NCBI GenBank assembly: GCA_963969345.1 | Contig: OZ017766.1 | Span: 3,038,001 to 3,102,000, forward strand | Reading direction: 5' to 3' | DNA: 64,000 bases | Source: Turbatrix aceti | Taxonomy: Eukaryota > Nematoda > Chromadorea > Rhabditida > Panagrolaimidae | Shown: positions 44,256 through 55,575 of the stretch, piece after piece | Layout: every line of letters starts with the position of its first letter | Position numbering within the stretch: the first letter of the stretch is position 1 | Translations under genes and position numbers: made by a program | The notes under the pieces: model-generated | Seen by the model: only the letters and a program-made list of their open reading frames with translations | Told to the model about the DNA's origin: nothing | Database searches by the model: none

Positions 44256-45218
44256 ATGTCCGAAAAAGCCCCAGAAATCGAGCTGCAGCAGCTCGAGGAA
44301 GGCACCGGCGGTGCCCCGCTTCCGACGGAGCCCCTGGTGGCCCCGCTGCCCAGCCAGGACCCGCACCCCGTCGATCAGGTCGACCCCGTGCCGAACTCGG
44401 ATCGCTTCAGCCGGTTCCTCATCGGCGTGGCCTACTTCTTCCTCACCATCACCGCGCCGATCTCGGTGTGGTTCTGCGTGGTCGTGATCAATGAATTCGA
44501 ACGCGGGGTCTGGCTCCGACTGGGGCGACTGCGCTTTGCCAAGCCCGTCGAGCCGGGAGTGCACATTCGACTGCCCTTCATCGACGAGGTCATCCCGGTC
44601 GACATGCGCGTCAAGACGCTCAACGTGGTGCCTCAGGCGGTGGGTGGTCCAAATTTGTCCATTTTTAGCGCAATGCGAAACGTATTTCAGATCCTCTCCC
44701 ACGACTCGGTCACCGTGACCGTGGATGCCGTGATCTACACCCGGGTGGTGGACCCCCTCGCTTCGGTGCTCAACGTCGCCCGCGAAAAGTACGCCACCGA
44801 ACTCCTCGGCCAGACGACACTGCGCAACATCCTCGGCACCAAATCCCTCGCGGCCATCCTCTCTGAGCGAGAAGCCATCGCCCGCCAGATGCGGGACATC
44901 CTCGACGACGCCACCGACCGCTGGGGCGTCAAGGTGGAGCGCGTCGAGGTCAAGGACGTCTCGCTGCCGCCGTCGATGCAGCGCTCGATGGCAGCGATCG
45001 CAGAAGCCGAGCGGGAGGCGAAGGCGCGCATCATCGCCGCCGAGAGCGAGCAGGCCGCGAGCGTCGCGCTGAAGAAGGCGGCCATCGAGCTCGCTGACTC
45101 ACCTGCCGCCCTCCAGCTGCGCTACCTGCAGACGCTCAACACCATCAGCGCCGAGCACTCGTCCACCATCGTGTTTCCCTTTCCCATTGACATGCTCAAA
45201 TTGTTCAACAAAGCATGA
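44256..45218 (+). CDS. Stomatin/podocin-like SPFH membrane protein
   Basis: Two exons (44256-44639, 44691-45218) encode 303 residues. A ~50-residue Pro/Glu-rich N-terminus is followed by a hydrophobic hairpin (53-78) that includes the conserved proline of the TAPISVWFC stretch (Pro68). The SPFH/Band-7 domain follows, with EFERGVWLRLGRL, VPQAILSHDSVTVTVDAVIY and the EKYATELLGQTTLRNILGT block, then the Ala/Glu-rich coiled coil (REAKARIIAAESEQA) and the C-terminal LRYLQTLNTIS. The 51-bp intron contains no stop and could be read through. It is excluded because splicing restores the VPQ-ILSHDSV continuity. Stomatins oligomerise on the inner leaflet, bind cholesterol and regulate DEG/ENaC channels (the MEC-2/MEC-4 pair). 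AAATTTTTTTTCAG ends three bases before the ATG, a likely trans-splice site. Confidence 0.93.
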   Translation: MSEKAPEIELQQLEEGTGGAPLPTEPLVAPLPSQDPHPVDQVDPVPNSDRFSRFLIGVAYFFLTITAPISVWFCVVVINEFERGVWLRLGRLRFAKPVEPGVHIRLPFIDEVIPVDMRVKTLNVVPQAVGGPNLSIFSAMRNVFQILSHDSVTVTVDAVIYTRVVDPLASVLNVAREKYATELLGQTTLRNILGTKSLAAILSEREAIARQMRDILDDATDRWGVKVERVEVKDVSLPPSMQRSMAAIAEAEREAKARIIAAESEQAASVALKKAAIELADSPAALQLRYLQTLNTISAEHSSTIVFPFPIDMLKLFNKA

Positions 45219-46824
45219 CGCTTTTTTCTGCGATCGATAAACCGTCATGTTGACCGAGGCGTTCGTTTCACACTAATTTTAATTTATGCGAGGTCTTTGT
45301 TCATCGATTCCGCATCGCCTTGGAATTATGCATCCATCCGCCCCGATAGGCGGGGATTTCTTCCCTAACCGCCAATTTCTCAGCGCCAAAGTCCGATGGA
45401 TAATCGTGTTTTCACCGACCACGGTTTAAAAGAATTCTAGGATATCAAACGGAACGATTTCGCAAAAAATTCCAATTTTAGGCTAAAAACGTACTTTTTA
45501 TTAACCGTAAAATGATAGAAATTATGATTTATGATGAATAACAATGTCGTGGTTCTCGAAGGGAAATTTTTTCGCACGCATTTTCGTTGTCATAAAAAAC
45601 CTATCCATAAAAAAAGGGTCGTTCGAACTGAATGCATCATGCATGTTCGGCCAGACAGATTGATTCTTTTCGCAGACTGATTGATTCCGCGTCAGTTTTT
45701 ATCACGCCACCTCGGGCGCCTCCCCCTTCCCCGAAGAGGATGGGGATGACTGACGCAACGGAATTGATCAATTGTTCCCTGTCTCGAAGAAATAACCAGT
45801 GTCGGCCGCCGCCACCGTCTCTTGTTTTATTCTTTGTCCGTTTGTGGTTGGTAACGAAGCACAGGTGCAACGCGCTCTGCTACGTGTTTTGTGGTGTTGC
45901 CGCGTGACAAAAAAGGAGAGGGGTTCTGTCCTTTGACCTGGTTCAGACGAGGGGCGTCAGATTGACCGATTGCATTGACGCCTGCGTGCCCGGCTCTGCG
46001 AATGGGCCTTCTTGCTAGTTTCTTCGTGATTCTCACGTGCCAGTTCAGAAGTTTTTTAAATGCGAAACGTCCTAGTTTGTGTGTTTTTAAATTTTTGTTA
46101 AAATTCCGTCGAATGTGTGAAAAATTAGAAATTTAAAATAAGATATAAAATATTACGTATGTCAGTTTTACGTTCATTGTTCCCAACGAAACTGCAAACT
46201 GGGCAAAATTTTGTAAAAATGTAAAAAGAATGAAAGAATCTTCGAAATTAGCAATTTTTTTCAAAATTCTGTTTGCGGTATCGTAATTTGGCCTATTCGG
46301 TAGCGGTACACGTCATCTGGTCTTGAATAATTGATTTTTGTCCGCGGCGAAGCTTCTGTTTAAAAAACAGCTTTGCGAGTACTAGTTTTCTCTTGCCGCC
46401 GCCGGGTAAGAAAAGGCAGTGCTTCAAGTTTTTTTTCACACACGCTGAGGGAACTTTGTTCTCGCCCACTGCGGTCCTGTCCTCCTCCAGGCTCTTGTCG
46501 AGACATCCGCCGCCGCCGCGCGCACGAACTGCACACACACACGCACGCATGCAACCCGCGTGGACCCCAAAGAACTGCACCTTTTCCTGTACTCTGCTTA
46601 CCCACCTTTTTGCTGTCATTGTGAACGTGAACGTGTGATTTATCTGCAGAAGACTCGGATCACCTGATTTTTCGATCTCACGTTTGAAAATTACAATTTC
46701 CCCTCCCTCGCGAGCGTTTCTCGTTTTGCCAAGGGTTGACTTGACCAAAGGCCTGCATTCCCCTTCCGGACTGCTTTTTTTCTCCGACGACAGATTGACC
46801 TGACTCACCGACTTCCTTGCAGGC
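45219..46824. other. Intergenic spacer, 1.6 kb
   Basis: No supported gene. 46070-46280 is AT-rich; 46370-46560 is pyrimidine/CG-rich with frames on both strands but without coding bias. It ends in CTTCCTTGCAG two bases before the acyltransferase ATG, a likely trans-splice acceptor. Confidence 0.45.
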
Positions 46825-48783
46825 ATGACCGTCATCGGTAGCTTGTCTGAAGCGACAAACATACGCGAAGATGGCCTCAAGCTTTTCCTGACAATACTCG
46901 CTGGCTATCCGCTCTCTGCCCTCTACCGAACTTTTATCTACGACAAGTCTTCCACCATCCAGCACTGGTTCTTTGTCGTTGCTGGTGTTTCATTGTATTA
47001 TTTCAATTATGGTACGTTTTTTGGATTTGAGGTCACGTCGAAACCATTTTTGATTTTTTTTATATTTTCGTTTTGAACCAAACTTTTTTTGGATTTGTAG
47101 ATTTTATAAAGAGCATGGTCGAAAAACGTGATTTTTAGTGTTACAAATTGAACGCCTTTTCAGGGTACCAAATTTACCACAGTCTTCTAAGTACATTTTT
47201 TGCCTATTTGATCACTAATCACGTGCCAGCCTCTTCGCTGCAAGTTGTTCTTGCTCATGTCGCTTTTATGGTAAGTTGATTCAATTTGTATCGAATTGCG
47301 TAAACATTTCGTGTTGAGAACACTTCTTTTCCGATTTTTTGAATTCGCTATCACTTTTTTTTAAGTTTGATTTTCAAATTCGGTTTTTTCAGGGGCATCT
47401 GCTGATTGGCTACTGGTACGCCGAATCGGACAACTATGACATCACGTGGACGACGCCGTTTTGCATCATGACGCTGCGGTACATCGGGCTCGTCATGGAC
47501 GTCTACGATGGCCAGCAGGAGAAGGAAAAACTCAAACACGACCAGCTGAAGACGGCCGTCAGCGATCAGCCTTCGCTGCTCGAAATCGCGGCCTTTGGCT
47601 ACTGCTACACGGGCTCGTTCGTCGGCCCTCAGTTTACGCTGCGACGCTTCCGGTCATTTGTCAACGGAGAATTCCTGAAAGATGGAGCTGTCAGGGAATC
47701 GAGTCTCATGCACAGCGTGAGAAGATTCGTCGCAGGAGTCACCTACTGTGTCCTCAATCAGTGGGGTGCTGTCTGGGTGCCTGATCGATACTTCAACTCT
47801 CCTGAATTCTTCGTACGTTATTTTTTTTATGTATGGTCATTGGAAAAATATTTTTTTTAGGCAGAGACTTTCTTCTGGAAGGTCTTCTGGAATGTTGTCT
47901 GGTTCCGGGCAACGATGTATCGCTACGCGACGGCTTGGTGTCTTACGGTATCTTTTGTCGGCTTTTTGCGATTACTTAGGCGGTTGCTGGCCCTTTTTAG
48001 GAAGGAGCGGCCATTTTGTCCGGTCTTGGCTACAATGGAGTCGACGAGAACGGCGACGACAAGTGGGATGGCGTCCGCGATCTCCACATCATAAAATTCG
48101 AGTTGGGCCATGACTACACATCGTGTGTAGAATCATTCAACTGCGGAACTAACACATTTGCTAAAAAGTAGGTTTTTTTTAATTTGAGTTTTTTTGGCCA
48201 AAATTTATTTTTGACGGATATTTTACCCGTTTCCTTCAGCCACATCTTCAAACGCCTGAAATGGCTCGGCAACAAGTACTTGAGCCACTTCGTGACCCTC
48301 GTCTACCTCGCGGTCTGGCACGGCTACCACCTGGGCTACTTCATGCTCTTCTTCTACGAGTTTGCGTGCGTGGTCGCGCAGGAGCAGCTCTACAAACTCA
48401 TCTACCGTACCCCCGGCTGGGGAGAGTTCATCGCGCAGCCCTTCATGCGGCCCTTCATCATCGCGTTTGGCCGCTTCGTGATCGTCGTCTCGATGGCGCA
48501 CACGTTCCTCACGTTCGGTCTCATCAAGAAGGAGATCTGGTTCCCGCCGCTCCAGGCCACCTACTTCTTTGGCTTCTTCTTCTACTGGCTCGTCTGGCCA
48601 CTGACGTACTACGCGCTACGACAGATGCTCCCGCACAAACCCCACCAGCCCCATCACAAGCACCACGGAGCCAAGAGCCACACCGACAAGTACCTCGCCA
48701 ACGGCGTTGACTCGGTCACCTCGGTCACCGATATCTCGAAGACCTCGGCCTCGAAGACCGATATCTCGAAGAAAACTGAGTAA
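46825..48783 (+). CDS. LPCAT3: Lysophospholipid acyltransferase of the MBOAT5/LPCAT3 type
   Basis: Exons 46825-47011, 47164-47270, 47393-47812, 47861-47947, 48001-48167 and 48240-48783 encode 503 residues (vertebrate LPCAT3 is 487). Diagnostic blocks are YFNYGYQIYHS, GYWYAESDNYDITWTTP, PSLLEIAAFGYCY.GSFVGPQF, GLGYNGVDENG, FNCGTN (313-318, containing the conserved Asn) and RLKWLGNKYLS followed by WHGYH with the catalytic His350. It has about ten hydrophobic helices. The C-terminus is His/Lys-rich then Ser/Thr-rich, replacing the usual short dilysine-type tail. The enzyme re-acylates lysophosphatidylcholine and related lysolipids with polyunsaturated chains in the ER (Lands cycle), controlling membrane fluidity. 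An AATAAA (48782-48787) overlaps the stop codon itself. Confidence 0.94.
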
Positions 48784-49027
48784 TAAATCACAGGCGTGGT
48801 GCCAGAGCGTACAACGACTAAAACACACGGGGTTTGTTTTTTCATGGTTTCTGACAACTTGTACTGTTGTCCTCTTTTCTGTCTTGTTCATCGGAGTTTT
48901 TCTGGTCCGCGGAAGGAAAGTCCTGATTTCTCAGATTTGTTGTTATCTTACTTTGATCAGTCTTTTTTGAATATGTTTGCATTCAGATATTTTTTATTAA
49001 TCATCAGCCGACAGAATTGTAATAAAT

Positions 49028-49614
49028 TTATTTTGTCTCGACAGAGCGAAAAAAGTTGTCGCGCGGCAAGGCAGAATACTTGGAAGCCAACTTGTCGTAG
49101 ATGTCCTTGATTTTGTCGCCCGTGCTGTCGAAGTCAAAGAGCTTCTGCCGAAGGACGGCAATTTGCTCGGGGGTGGTTTCCGTGGTTGCCGAAGACGGGA
49201 ATCTGCTCAAAGTCCGTGTGCAAGTGCTCTTGCAACGAACATCCGCAGTGCTGACAGTTCACCCAAGACGGGGCAAACGGTGCCGTAACACGAAACGTAA
49301 TTGCCATAGACGTTCGCAACCCTTATGCACTTCTGGGAAGTACAAACCGTTCTGCGCGGCAGAAGTTCTTTATACTCGATGTCATACAGCCCGAGGGGTG
49401 TTTTGAGAGATTGCAGGATCTCGTTCCAATCCTTGTTCAGCGTTTCCCTGTAATAGCTCAGCGGAAACGTTGCCACGGCCAGTGGCTTGGCGAGAAGCCA
49501 AATGGCGTTCAGCGCCTGTTGACAGGCTGCTTGGGCTACCTGGGCAGGTGTAGGAGAGTCAGTCGCGACGACTGCAGACGAGTTGGCTTCTGGGTCAGAA
49601 ATTGTGTTTTCCAT
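49028..49614 (-). pseudogene. Cys-rich zinc-type domain protein, frame-broken
   Basis: From ATG 49614 the frame is good through LNAIWLLAKPLAVATFPLSYYRE, then a first Cys pair (TVCTSQKC) and SCYGTVC. The natural continuation, VNCQHCGCSLQEHLHTDFEQ (about 49275-49195), lies in a second frame. The final segment, TPEQIAVLRQKLFDFDSTGDKIKDI..., to the TAA at 49028 lies in a third. The joined segments resemble the C-x-x-C-G-C...EH-H-x-x-[YF]E zinc cluster found in several GTPase-associated eukaryotic families, followed by a helix. No pair of splice sites of normal length reconciles the frames while keeping the cysteines. It is therefore a recent pseudogene or carries two assembly indels; a short 46-bp intron that drops some cysteines is a less likely alternative. 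Not assigned to a named family with confidence. Confidence 0.6.
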
Positions 49615-49953
49615 TTGGACGCAAATATTTCAATTCTGCACAATTGAACAGCGTCGCGTCTTTCGCAGTTATTTTATACCTCCTTGTGATTAACCGCTGT
49701 TGAAGTTACGGTCATGATAATGTTAAAGGTGTCAATTAGACCGAAGACATGTCTGCAACCTGCAGACATATTTGTGCATACACTTTCGACTCAATTTCTG
49801 TGCATTGCTGCTTTTTGTGTGTCAACCGACGTACGCGTACGCTGCATCCGATGCGAAAGGTAAGCTAGAAATATGGCTGCCTTTGAATTGCGAATCGGAA
49901 GGTTACTTTCGAAGCAGTGAATCTGACGTCGTCCATAATCATCGATTTGGGTT
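49615..49953. other. Divergent spacer before the LRAT-like gene
   Basis: This 339-bp spacer includes a stretch (49772-49860) that, read from a TTG, would give a signal-peptide-like sequence ending at a good GTAAGC donor. No ATG or matching acceptor supports an exon, so it is left as non-coding. Confidence 0.35.
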
Positions 49954-51012
49954 ATGAAACCATCTTTGATCTCACGAGATTTCGAAAATTACGTTGAGCG
50001 GGTTTTGTCTACCGAATGGATGGGAAAACGCGTCAATGGCGCCGTATGGGGGACGACGCCGCACGGCCAACAATTTGCTCTTGTGACAAGTCAGGTAAGT
50101 GTGGTCTGTTAACTTGAAGGGCACTGCGCATTCATTTTGATTTCAGTTCAGGGGCTACGCCATCAGACTCATCGTCGACGAAGAGCACCGGGACCTGGAA
50201 CTCGCACATGTATCGTACAACGTCCAAAATGCCAACATTGTTCTAAAAAAAAGTTTTCACGATTTCATCAGCGCGACGCAATACGTGATTGCGGCACGAA
50301 AAGCACTGATTAACGGCACCTTTGATGAGTACGTAGGTTATTTGTCACTCGGGCCGTGCGTAGTATCTCGATCGGTTATTTTTTTAGCACTGTGAGAGTT
50401 CGCATTCGCCGACTTCCCCGTGATGTATTCTTCAACCCGGACAAATATCTGAAGCCGGGGGACCACCTTCAGCGAGACCTGGACTTCAAGTTGCGGCACC
50501 ACGAAGGCATATACCTTGGAGAAAACCGAGTTGCATTCCTCCACGACTCGACAAATTTGTCAGATGGAGACTGCCAGGTGCGCATGATAATCGACAGCTT
50601 TCAAGTTTTTGCCGAGAACTCGTCCAAAGAAGTTCACGTTTTGGTGCACTGCATTCGCCGTAGGACACGACGGGATATATGCAATCTAGCCCGGTTTCGA
50701 TGCGATTACAAAACAAATCCCAGACATCTGTTGTCACTCTGTGTCATTGGCGAAGAGTGGCTATCTGACAAATGGTATGTCCCTGATCCCGACACCAATG
50801 TGTACGCTTGGCATCGACTGCCTTTAACGCTGGCAGTGGCGCAGAGTCGGAAGCCGAAAACAGACGCCGCGCTCAAAAAAGTGAAAAAAGAAACGATTCG
50901 TAGCGGTGATCTGGATGTACTTCTTCTTGTCTTCACAGGTGTGGCTGCAATATGCTTTCGAAAGTGGAAAAATTACAAGATTTCAATCGGAAAACTGTCG
51001 AGCAAAAAATAA
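49954..51012 (+). CDS. LRAT-like (NlpC/P60 superfamily) protein lacking the catalytic Cys, C-terminally anchored
   Basis: Exons 49954-50094, 50147-50328 and 50388-51012 encode 315 residues. The LRAT-type core begins at LKPGDHLQRD (129) and has the paired histidines of HHEGIYLGENRVAFLH (145-160). The position of the catalytic NCEHF motif is occupied by NPRHL (218-222); the flanking Asn, His, downstream Cys (226) and Gly (229) still align with the family pattern, but the nucleophilic Cys is Pro. The protein therefore should not catalyse thiol acyl transfer. A hydrophobic segment (284-298) followed by basic residues forms a C-terminal anchor. The ~105-residue N-terminal part is unassigned. Nematode LRAT-like proteins such as EGL-26 act in epithelial morphogenesis rather than retinol metabolism. 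Family assignment is by motif; moderately sure. Confidence 0.65.
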
Positions 51013-51328
51013 AGTAAGCGATGACATACGGTATACTACGAAAAAAAAATTGATTTTGTACTTTTGTTGCGAAAATAAATCTTTGGTTCAAAATTTGCTG
51101 AAAGAGATATTCTGAAAATAAATTTGACATTTATCACAAAACTGTGATAACTATTTTGTCCATGCCATGCCCGGCGGCTTATTCTGTGGACTTTGATTAC
51201 GCATGAGAAGAATTGCGTGCCACATGCCAGAAGGAGGTGCGTTCTTATTTATCATAAAACCAGGTTGCCCTGTATCACTCTTCCGACCACCATCCAGAGT
51301 TGGCAAAAACCAACTAGGTCGCCGAAAA
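51013..51328. other. Spacer before the first Sre receptor
   Basis: AT-rich sequence with an AATAAA at 51117-51122. No gene. It presumably contains the promoter of the receptor that starts at 51329. Confidence 0.4.
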
Positions 51329-52746
51329 ATGGTAAACGACAGCGCTATGATCGCATTTCACGACGAGGCCGTTCGGCTGCAGCAACAACCCGATGCCGTT
51401 CTCAGGTGTATTCACATCACCCAACTCATATTTCTGGTACTCGGTGGATTGACGTCGCTGTTCAGAATCTATTACACGCTGAAAGTGACCATATTCCACT
51501 CCAATCTGAGAATCATGCTCGTCAACGAAAGCATAGCTTCCGAATTCTTCATTGCGTTGAGGTGAGGTCACAACCGGTACTTTGTTCAGACAGAAATGAA
51601 TTGTACGATAATTATGCGTTGCGTAACTGATTGTAGTATTATTATGCATCGAAAGAAAGGTACAATTTTTCGAAAAAATTGTATTTCTTGAATGCATGTG
51701 AGTGAGTCCAATTTGTCTACAACAAAACGTAAACAAAATTTTGATGACGAAGACACGGAACTATTGTACTGTAGACGAAGCTTCACTGATCTCTCAAAAT
51801 CACATTTACATATGTTTCAATTAGAACACTTTTTCTAGGTTGTACATAGGAGTATACAAAATGGTTACAAATAACTGGAACGAATATCTAATTGGCTATG
51901 TATCACAATGTTTCATCACATTTACTACGTGGAACAGTTTCACAATCTTGATCGAACGATGCTTCAGCACCTGCGGCGTCCGTCATTACGAAAAGCAGAA
52001 CAACGTTTTGTTTGTCGTGCTCATCGTTTTTTGTCCAGGGAGTTTTGTCAAATTAATACTCCAATGAAGTTGTGATTTCAGTGGTTTCTCGTAGCTGCCG
52101 TGTTTTACGCCGTCTTAAACGGCACATTCACAGCCGCGATTGCTGTGATTTACGGTACCATCTGCATCAACGTCATCATTGTTATTGTGAGTGTTTGAAA
52201 AGTGAATCCGAACACACAACACGCAAACGAAACAAACCTAAGAATTCTTTTTTAGGGTTTCTGCATTCTCTGGAAGATAAACGGCATAAAAGCGCTCAAA
52301 AACACAGGCAGCACTCTCACCGTTAAATTTCAAGTAAACGAGAATCTAAAGGTGATTCGCATGATGACGGCTACTATGGCGTTTTTTGCCATCACCGGTC
52401 TCATCCAGGGTTGCGGACAGCTTTACATGTTCGTCTGGACTTTTCTATTGTATGTGACTTGAACAACTGACTCTGTGTCCTAAAAATGAACGTTTTGCAG
52501 TTCAGAATACGCCTACGTCGTCATCGTGATGTCTTTCGACGCCTTTTTAGCATTCAAAATTTTCGCCGAGCCTTTGGTCATGTTTATTTTCAATATACAG
52601 TATCGGCTACTGTTAGTTTCAAGTTTTTCCACAGAACATCAAAATAATGTTTCAGGATTTTTCCACATCGACTAATTCGAGTCGCAGATTCCGGCATCAT
52701 TGAAAATAACGTTCATTTTAAAATGCTTAGAACTTTATGGGCATAA
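51329..52746 (+). CDS. Sre-type serpentine chemoreceptor 1 (altered splice donor)
   Basis: Exons 51329-51561, 51839-52046, 52082-52186, 52256-52449, 52501-52611 and 52656-52746 encode 313 residues. Features of the nematode Sre family are visible: NLRIMLVNESIASE after TM2, ILIERCFSTCGVRHYEK after TM3 (the E-R-x-x-[SA]T...YEK signature), FQVNENLKVIRMM before TM6 and EPLVMF in TM7. Exon phases match receptor 2. At the end of exon 2 the donor conserved in receptors 2 and 3 (GTAAGT/GTAAGG) is GGGAGT here (52038-52043). The frame is rescued if a GT at 52047 is used, adding Gly-Ser-Phe and leaving an unusually small 35-bp intron. The gene may therefore be functional with a cryptic donor or be decaying. 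Sre receptors act in chemosensory neurons. Confidence 0.75.
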
Positions 52747-53924
52747 ATGAACTCTCCGACGGCATCACTTTTCTAAATTTTGGTTTGATTTTAAAAACAA
52801 AACAGCATTTGTAGTTTTGTCTTGATGTCCCCAAGTACGTACATATTTGTTGCAAATAAAAATTAGGTTGACTACATACAGAAAAAAATTATTATGTTCG
52901 CTTTCACGCAAGTTTTTTTAATTGATGTTAAAGCAAAAAACGTCACTAAGTATTGAAAGTGTACGTTTCATTGATTGCCACTGTTTTTGACCCCACAGGT
53001 TGGCATAAATATGGTGTATGTTTGGGCAAAACAGGCTTCATAAAGGTTACAAATTACTACTCAAACATTTGAAAAACGCGAGCTCAAACAGTCAACGACA
53101 CAAATTAGAGCGTTAACATCACAAAAAAATACTGTTTACATAGTTTTTGTATGTTTTTGACAGCCGATAATTTTTTTTATTTCAGACATTGCTAGATGTT
53201 AAATTATAACTGTTATGATTTATGCAAGCAGTGTTGCGCTGACTCAGAACCAAAGTCGACTCTGTAACTTTGGTTCTAACATAAGTAATATAATATTTGA
53301 CTTATGCTAGTCTAGAGCTGAAGTCGATATGACAAAAAAATACTTAGATAAACATGTAGTAAATCTTTTAGTAATTCTGACTCTTGGTGCATTTTTTATA
53401 AACTTATTTTATTTCCGACTCGTCAAAGTTCGACTAGTTCGAGTCGACTTCTTTCAGAGTAAAACATGTGTTTTCCAAGAGCTAACCTCATCCAGTTTTC
53501 ATTTTTGCACTGTTACTTGTGCAATCTAATAATTAGGTCTTTCGTTTTCGAATTCTTTATTTTCACGGAGCTGTGAACTTTGCTCCTGTGAGGAAGTTGG
53601 CAAAATTCGATATGCACTAATATTTAGTGATAATTAAATCAATTCTGCATACTACTTTGTTACCTCTGTATACCACTGCAGTCCAATTTGATGACGTCTG
53701 CCGATTTTTTTCCAATGCAAACTTTTTTAGGCTGCGGCTTCCGACACTTTGCCAGATGACTACTATCATGAGATACTAGATGAGATGCGTGTGCGCTAGT
53801 TACAAGAAGGGGGCGCGTTCTCATTCTGTCAGATAACACAATTGTCAGGTATAATACTTCTAGCCTTCATTTTGCCTACACAGATTCAATTCACGGCGAT
53901 GCACACATATTAGTTGGCTGAGAA
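52747..53924. other. Intergenic spacer between Sre receptors 1 and 2
   Basis: AT-rich 1.2 kb without a supported gene. The last ~200 bases before 53925 share short blocks with the region before receptor 1, as expected from tandem duplication. Confidence 0.4.
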
Positions 53925-55575
53925 ATGGTGATTAACAGTGCCATGGACGCGTTTCACGACAAAACTGTTCTTCTGCAGCAACAGCCGGATGCCGTTCTCA
54001 GGTGCATTCATATTGCTCAACTCGTGCTTCTGGTACTTGGCGTATTGACGTCGTTGTTTAGGATTTATTACACTGTAAAGGTGACCATATTTCACTCCAA
54101 CCTGCGGATCATGCTGGTCAACGAAAGCATAGCTTCCGAAATATTTATTGCCTTAAGGTGAGGTCATGTGTTTTAAAACGGTACTTTGCGCAGGAAGTTT
54201 TTTCCTAGGAATCGTACTGTGGCGTGTATTATATTATTTATGTCTTTTTGTTGTCTGAAGCCCCCCTATTTGAACAGTTATTGTACCTTTTATTATGCTT
54301 TTGAATGGGACACTGTTTTTTTGTATTTCTTAAAGGTATGTGAGTGACAAACCACAACAAAGTGTAAACAACTTTTAATGACAGAAAACAAGGAACTGAC
54401 GTAATTTGCCTTTAACACACCAAAATCATAATTATGAAAAAACATCACAAAATTATTTGTCAACTTTTACCCAATGGAAATCACATTGGGTAAAAGTATT
54501 TCGTTTTAGGTCAGAGGGTCTTTGAGGGTTATAAAACTTTTTATTTAAGAAAAAAGTTGTCACGAAACGAAAAAAAAATTTCTAAAGCAAAAATAAAATA
54601 TTTATGGTGTTGCAAGAAAACTGACGACTGGTTCAAAGTCTAATACTCCATATACTGTAGTGTATAATGAGGTAAACATCTCGTTTAGGTTGTACATAGG
54701 AGGCTACAGGATGGTCACAAATAACTGGGATGACACCTTGATCGGCTACCTGTCGCACTGCTTCATCTCCTTCACGACGTGGAACAGTCTCATGATCTTG
54801 GTCGAGCGATGCATAAGCACCTGTGACATTCGGCATTACGAAAAGCAAAATAACGTTTTGTTCGTCGTTGTTATTGTTTTGTGTCCTGTAAGTTTTCCCA
54901 AAGAAAGGCTAAAAAACAGTTTCCTTCAGTGGCTTTTCATCGCTGCCATGTTTTGTGCCATCTTAAACGGTAGATTCGTGGCCGCAATAATCGTGGTTTA
55001 CTGTACCATCTGCATTAACGTCGTCATTGTTATTGTGAGTGTTTCAATAGTGAAACATACAAAAAGTTTTTTTTAGGGTTTTTGCATTCTCTGGAAGATC
55101 AACGGCATCAAATCACGAAAAAACACAAGCAGCACTCTGACTGCTAAATTCCAAGTAAACGAGAATCTGAAGGTCATTCGCATGATGACGGCTACCATGG
55201 TGTTTTTTGCCATTACCGGTCTCATCCAGGGTTGCGGACAGCTGTACATGTTCGTTTGGACATTTCTGTTGTAAGTGACGTGAACAACTGACTCTGTGTC
55301 CTAAAAATGAACTTTTATGCAGTTCAGAATACGCCTACGTCGTCATCGTGATGTCCTTCGACGTTTTTATGGCGTTCAAAGTTGCTGCCGAGCCGTTGGT
55401 TATGTTTGTTTTCAATCAACAGTACCAGCTATTGTTCGTTTATTTTTGCCATTAAATCAAATAAATACAAGAAAATTACTTTAGGATTTTTCCAAATCGA
55501 CGAATTCGAGTCGCGGATTCCGGTGACAACGGAAATAATGTTCATTTTAATTTACTTAACAATTTATGGAAATAA
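53925..55575 (+). CDS. Sre-type serpentine chemoreceptor 2
   Basis: Exons 53925-54157, 54689-54887, 54930-55034, 55077-55270, 55323-55433 and 55485-55575 encode 310 residues. It is a close tandem duplicate of receptor 1: exon 1, the TM3 region and exons 4-6 align nearly residue for residue, and all introns are in the same place and phase. Sre signatures are LRIMLVNESIASE, LVERCISTCDIRHYEK, FQVNENLKVIRMM and EPLVMF. The exon 2 donor is normal (GTAAGT), in contrast to receptor 1. Intron 1 is the longest (531 bp); introns 2 and 3 are 42 bp each. There is no signal peptide; the N-terminus is a short Gln-rich segment. Confidence 0.82.

Noticed and set aside
46293..46965. Minus-strand frames of up to 195 codons before the acyltransferase gene
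   Set aside because: They run through pyrimidine-rich DNA, lack bias and recognised domains, and overlap the acyltransferase first exon on the other strand.
49772..49957. A signal-peptide exon for the LRAT-like gene
   Set aside because: It would need a TTG start and has no matching acceptor that continues into the first recognised exon.
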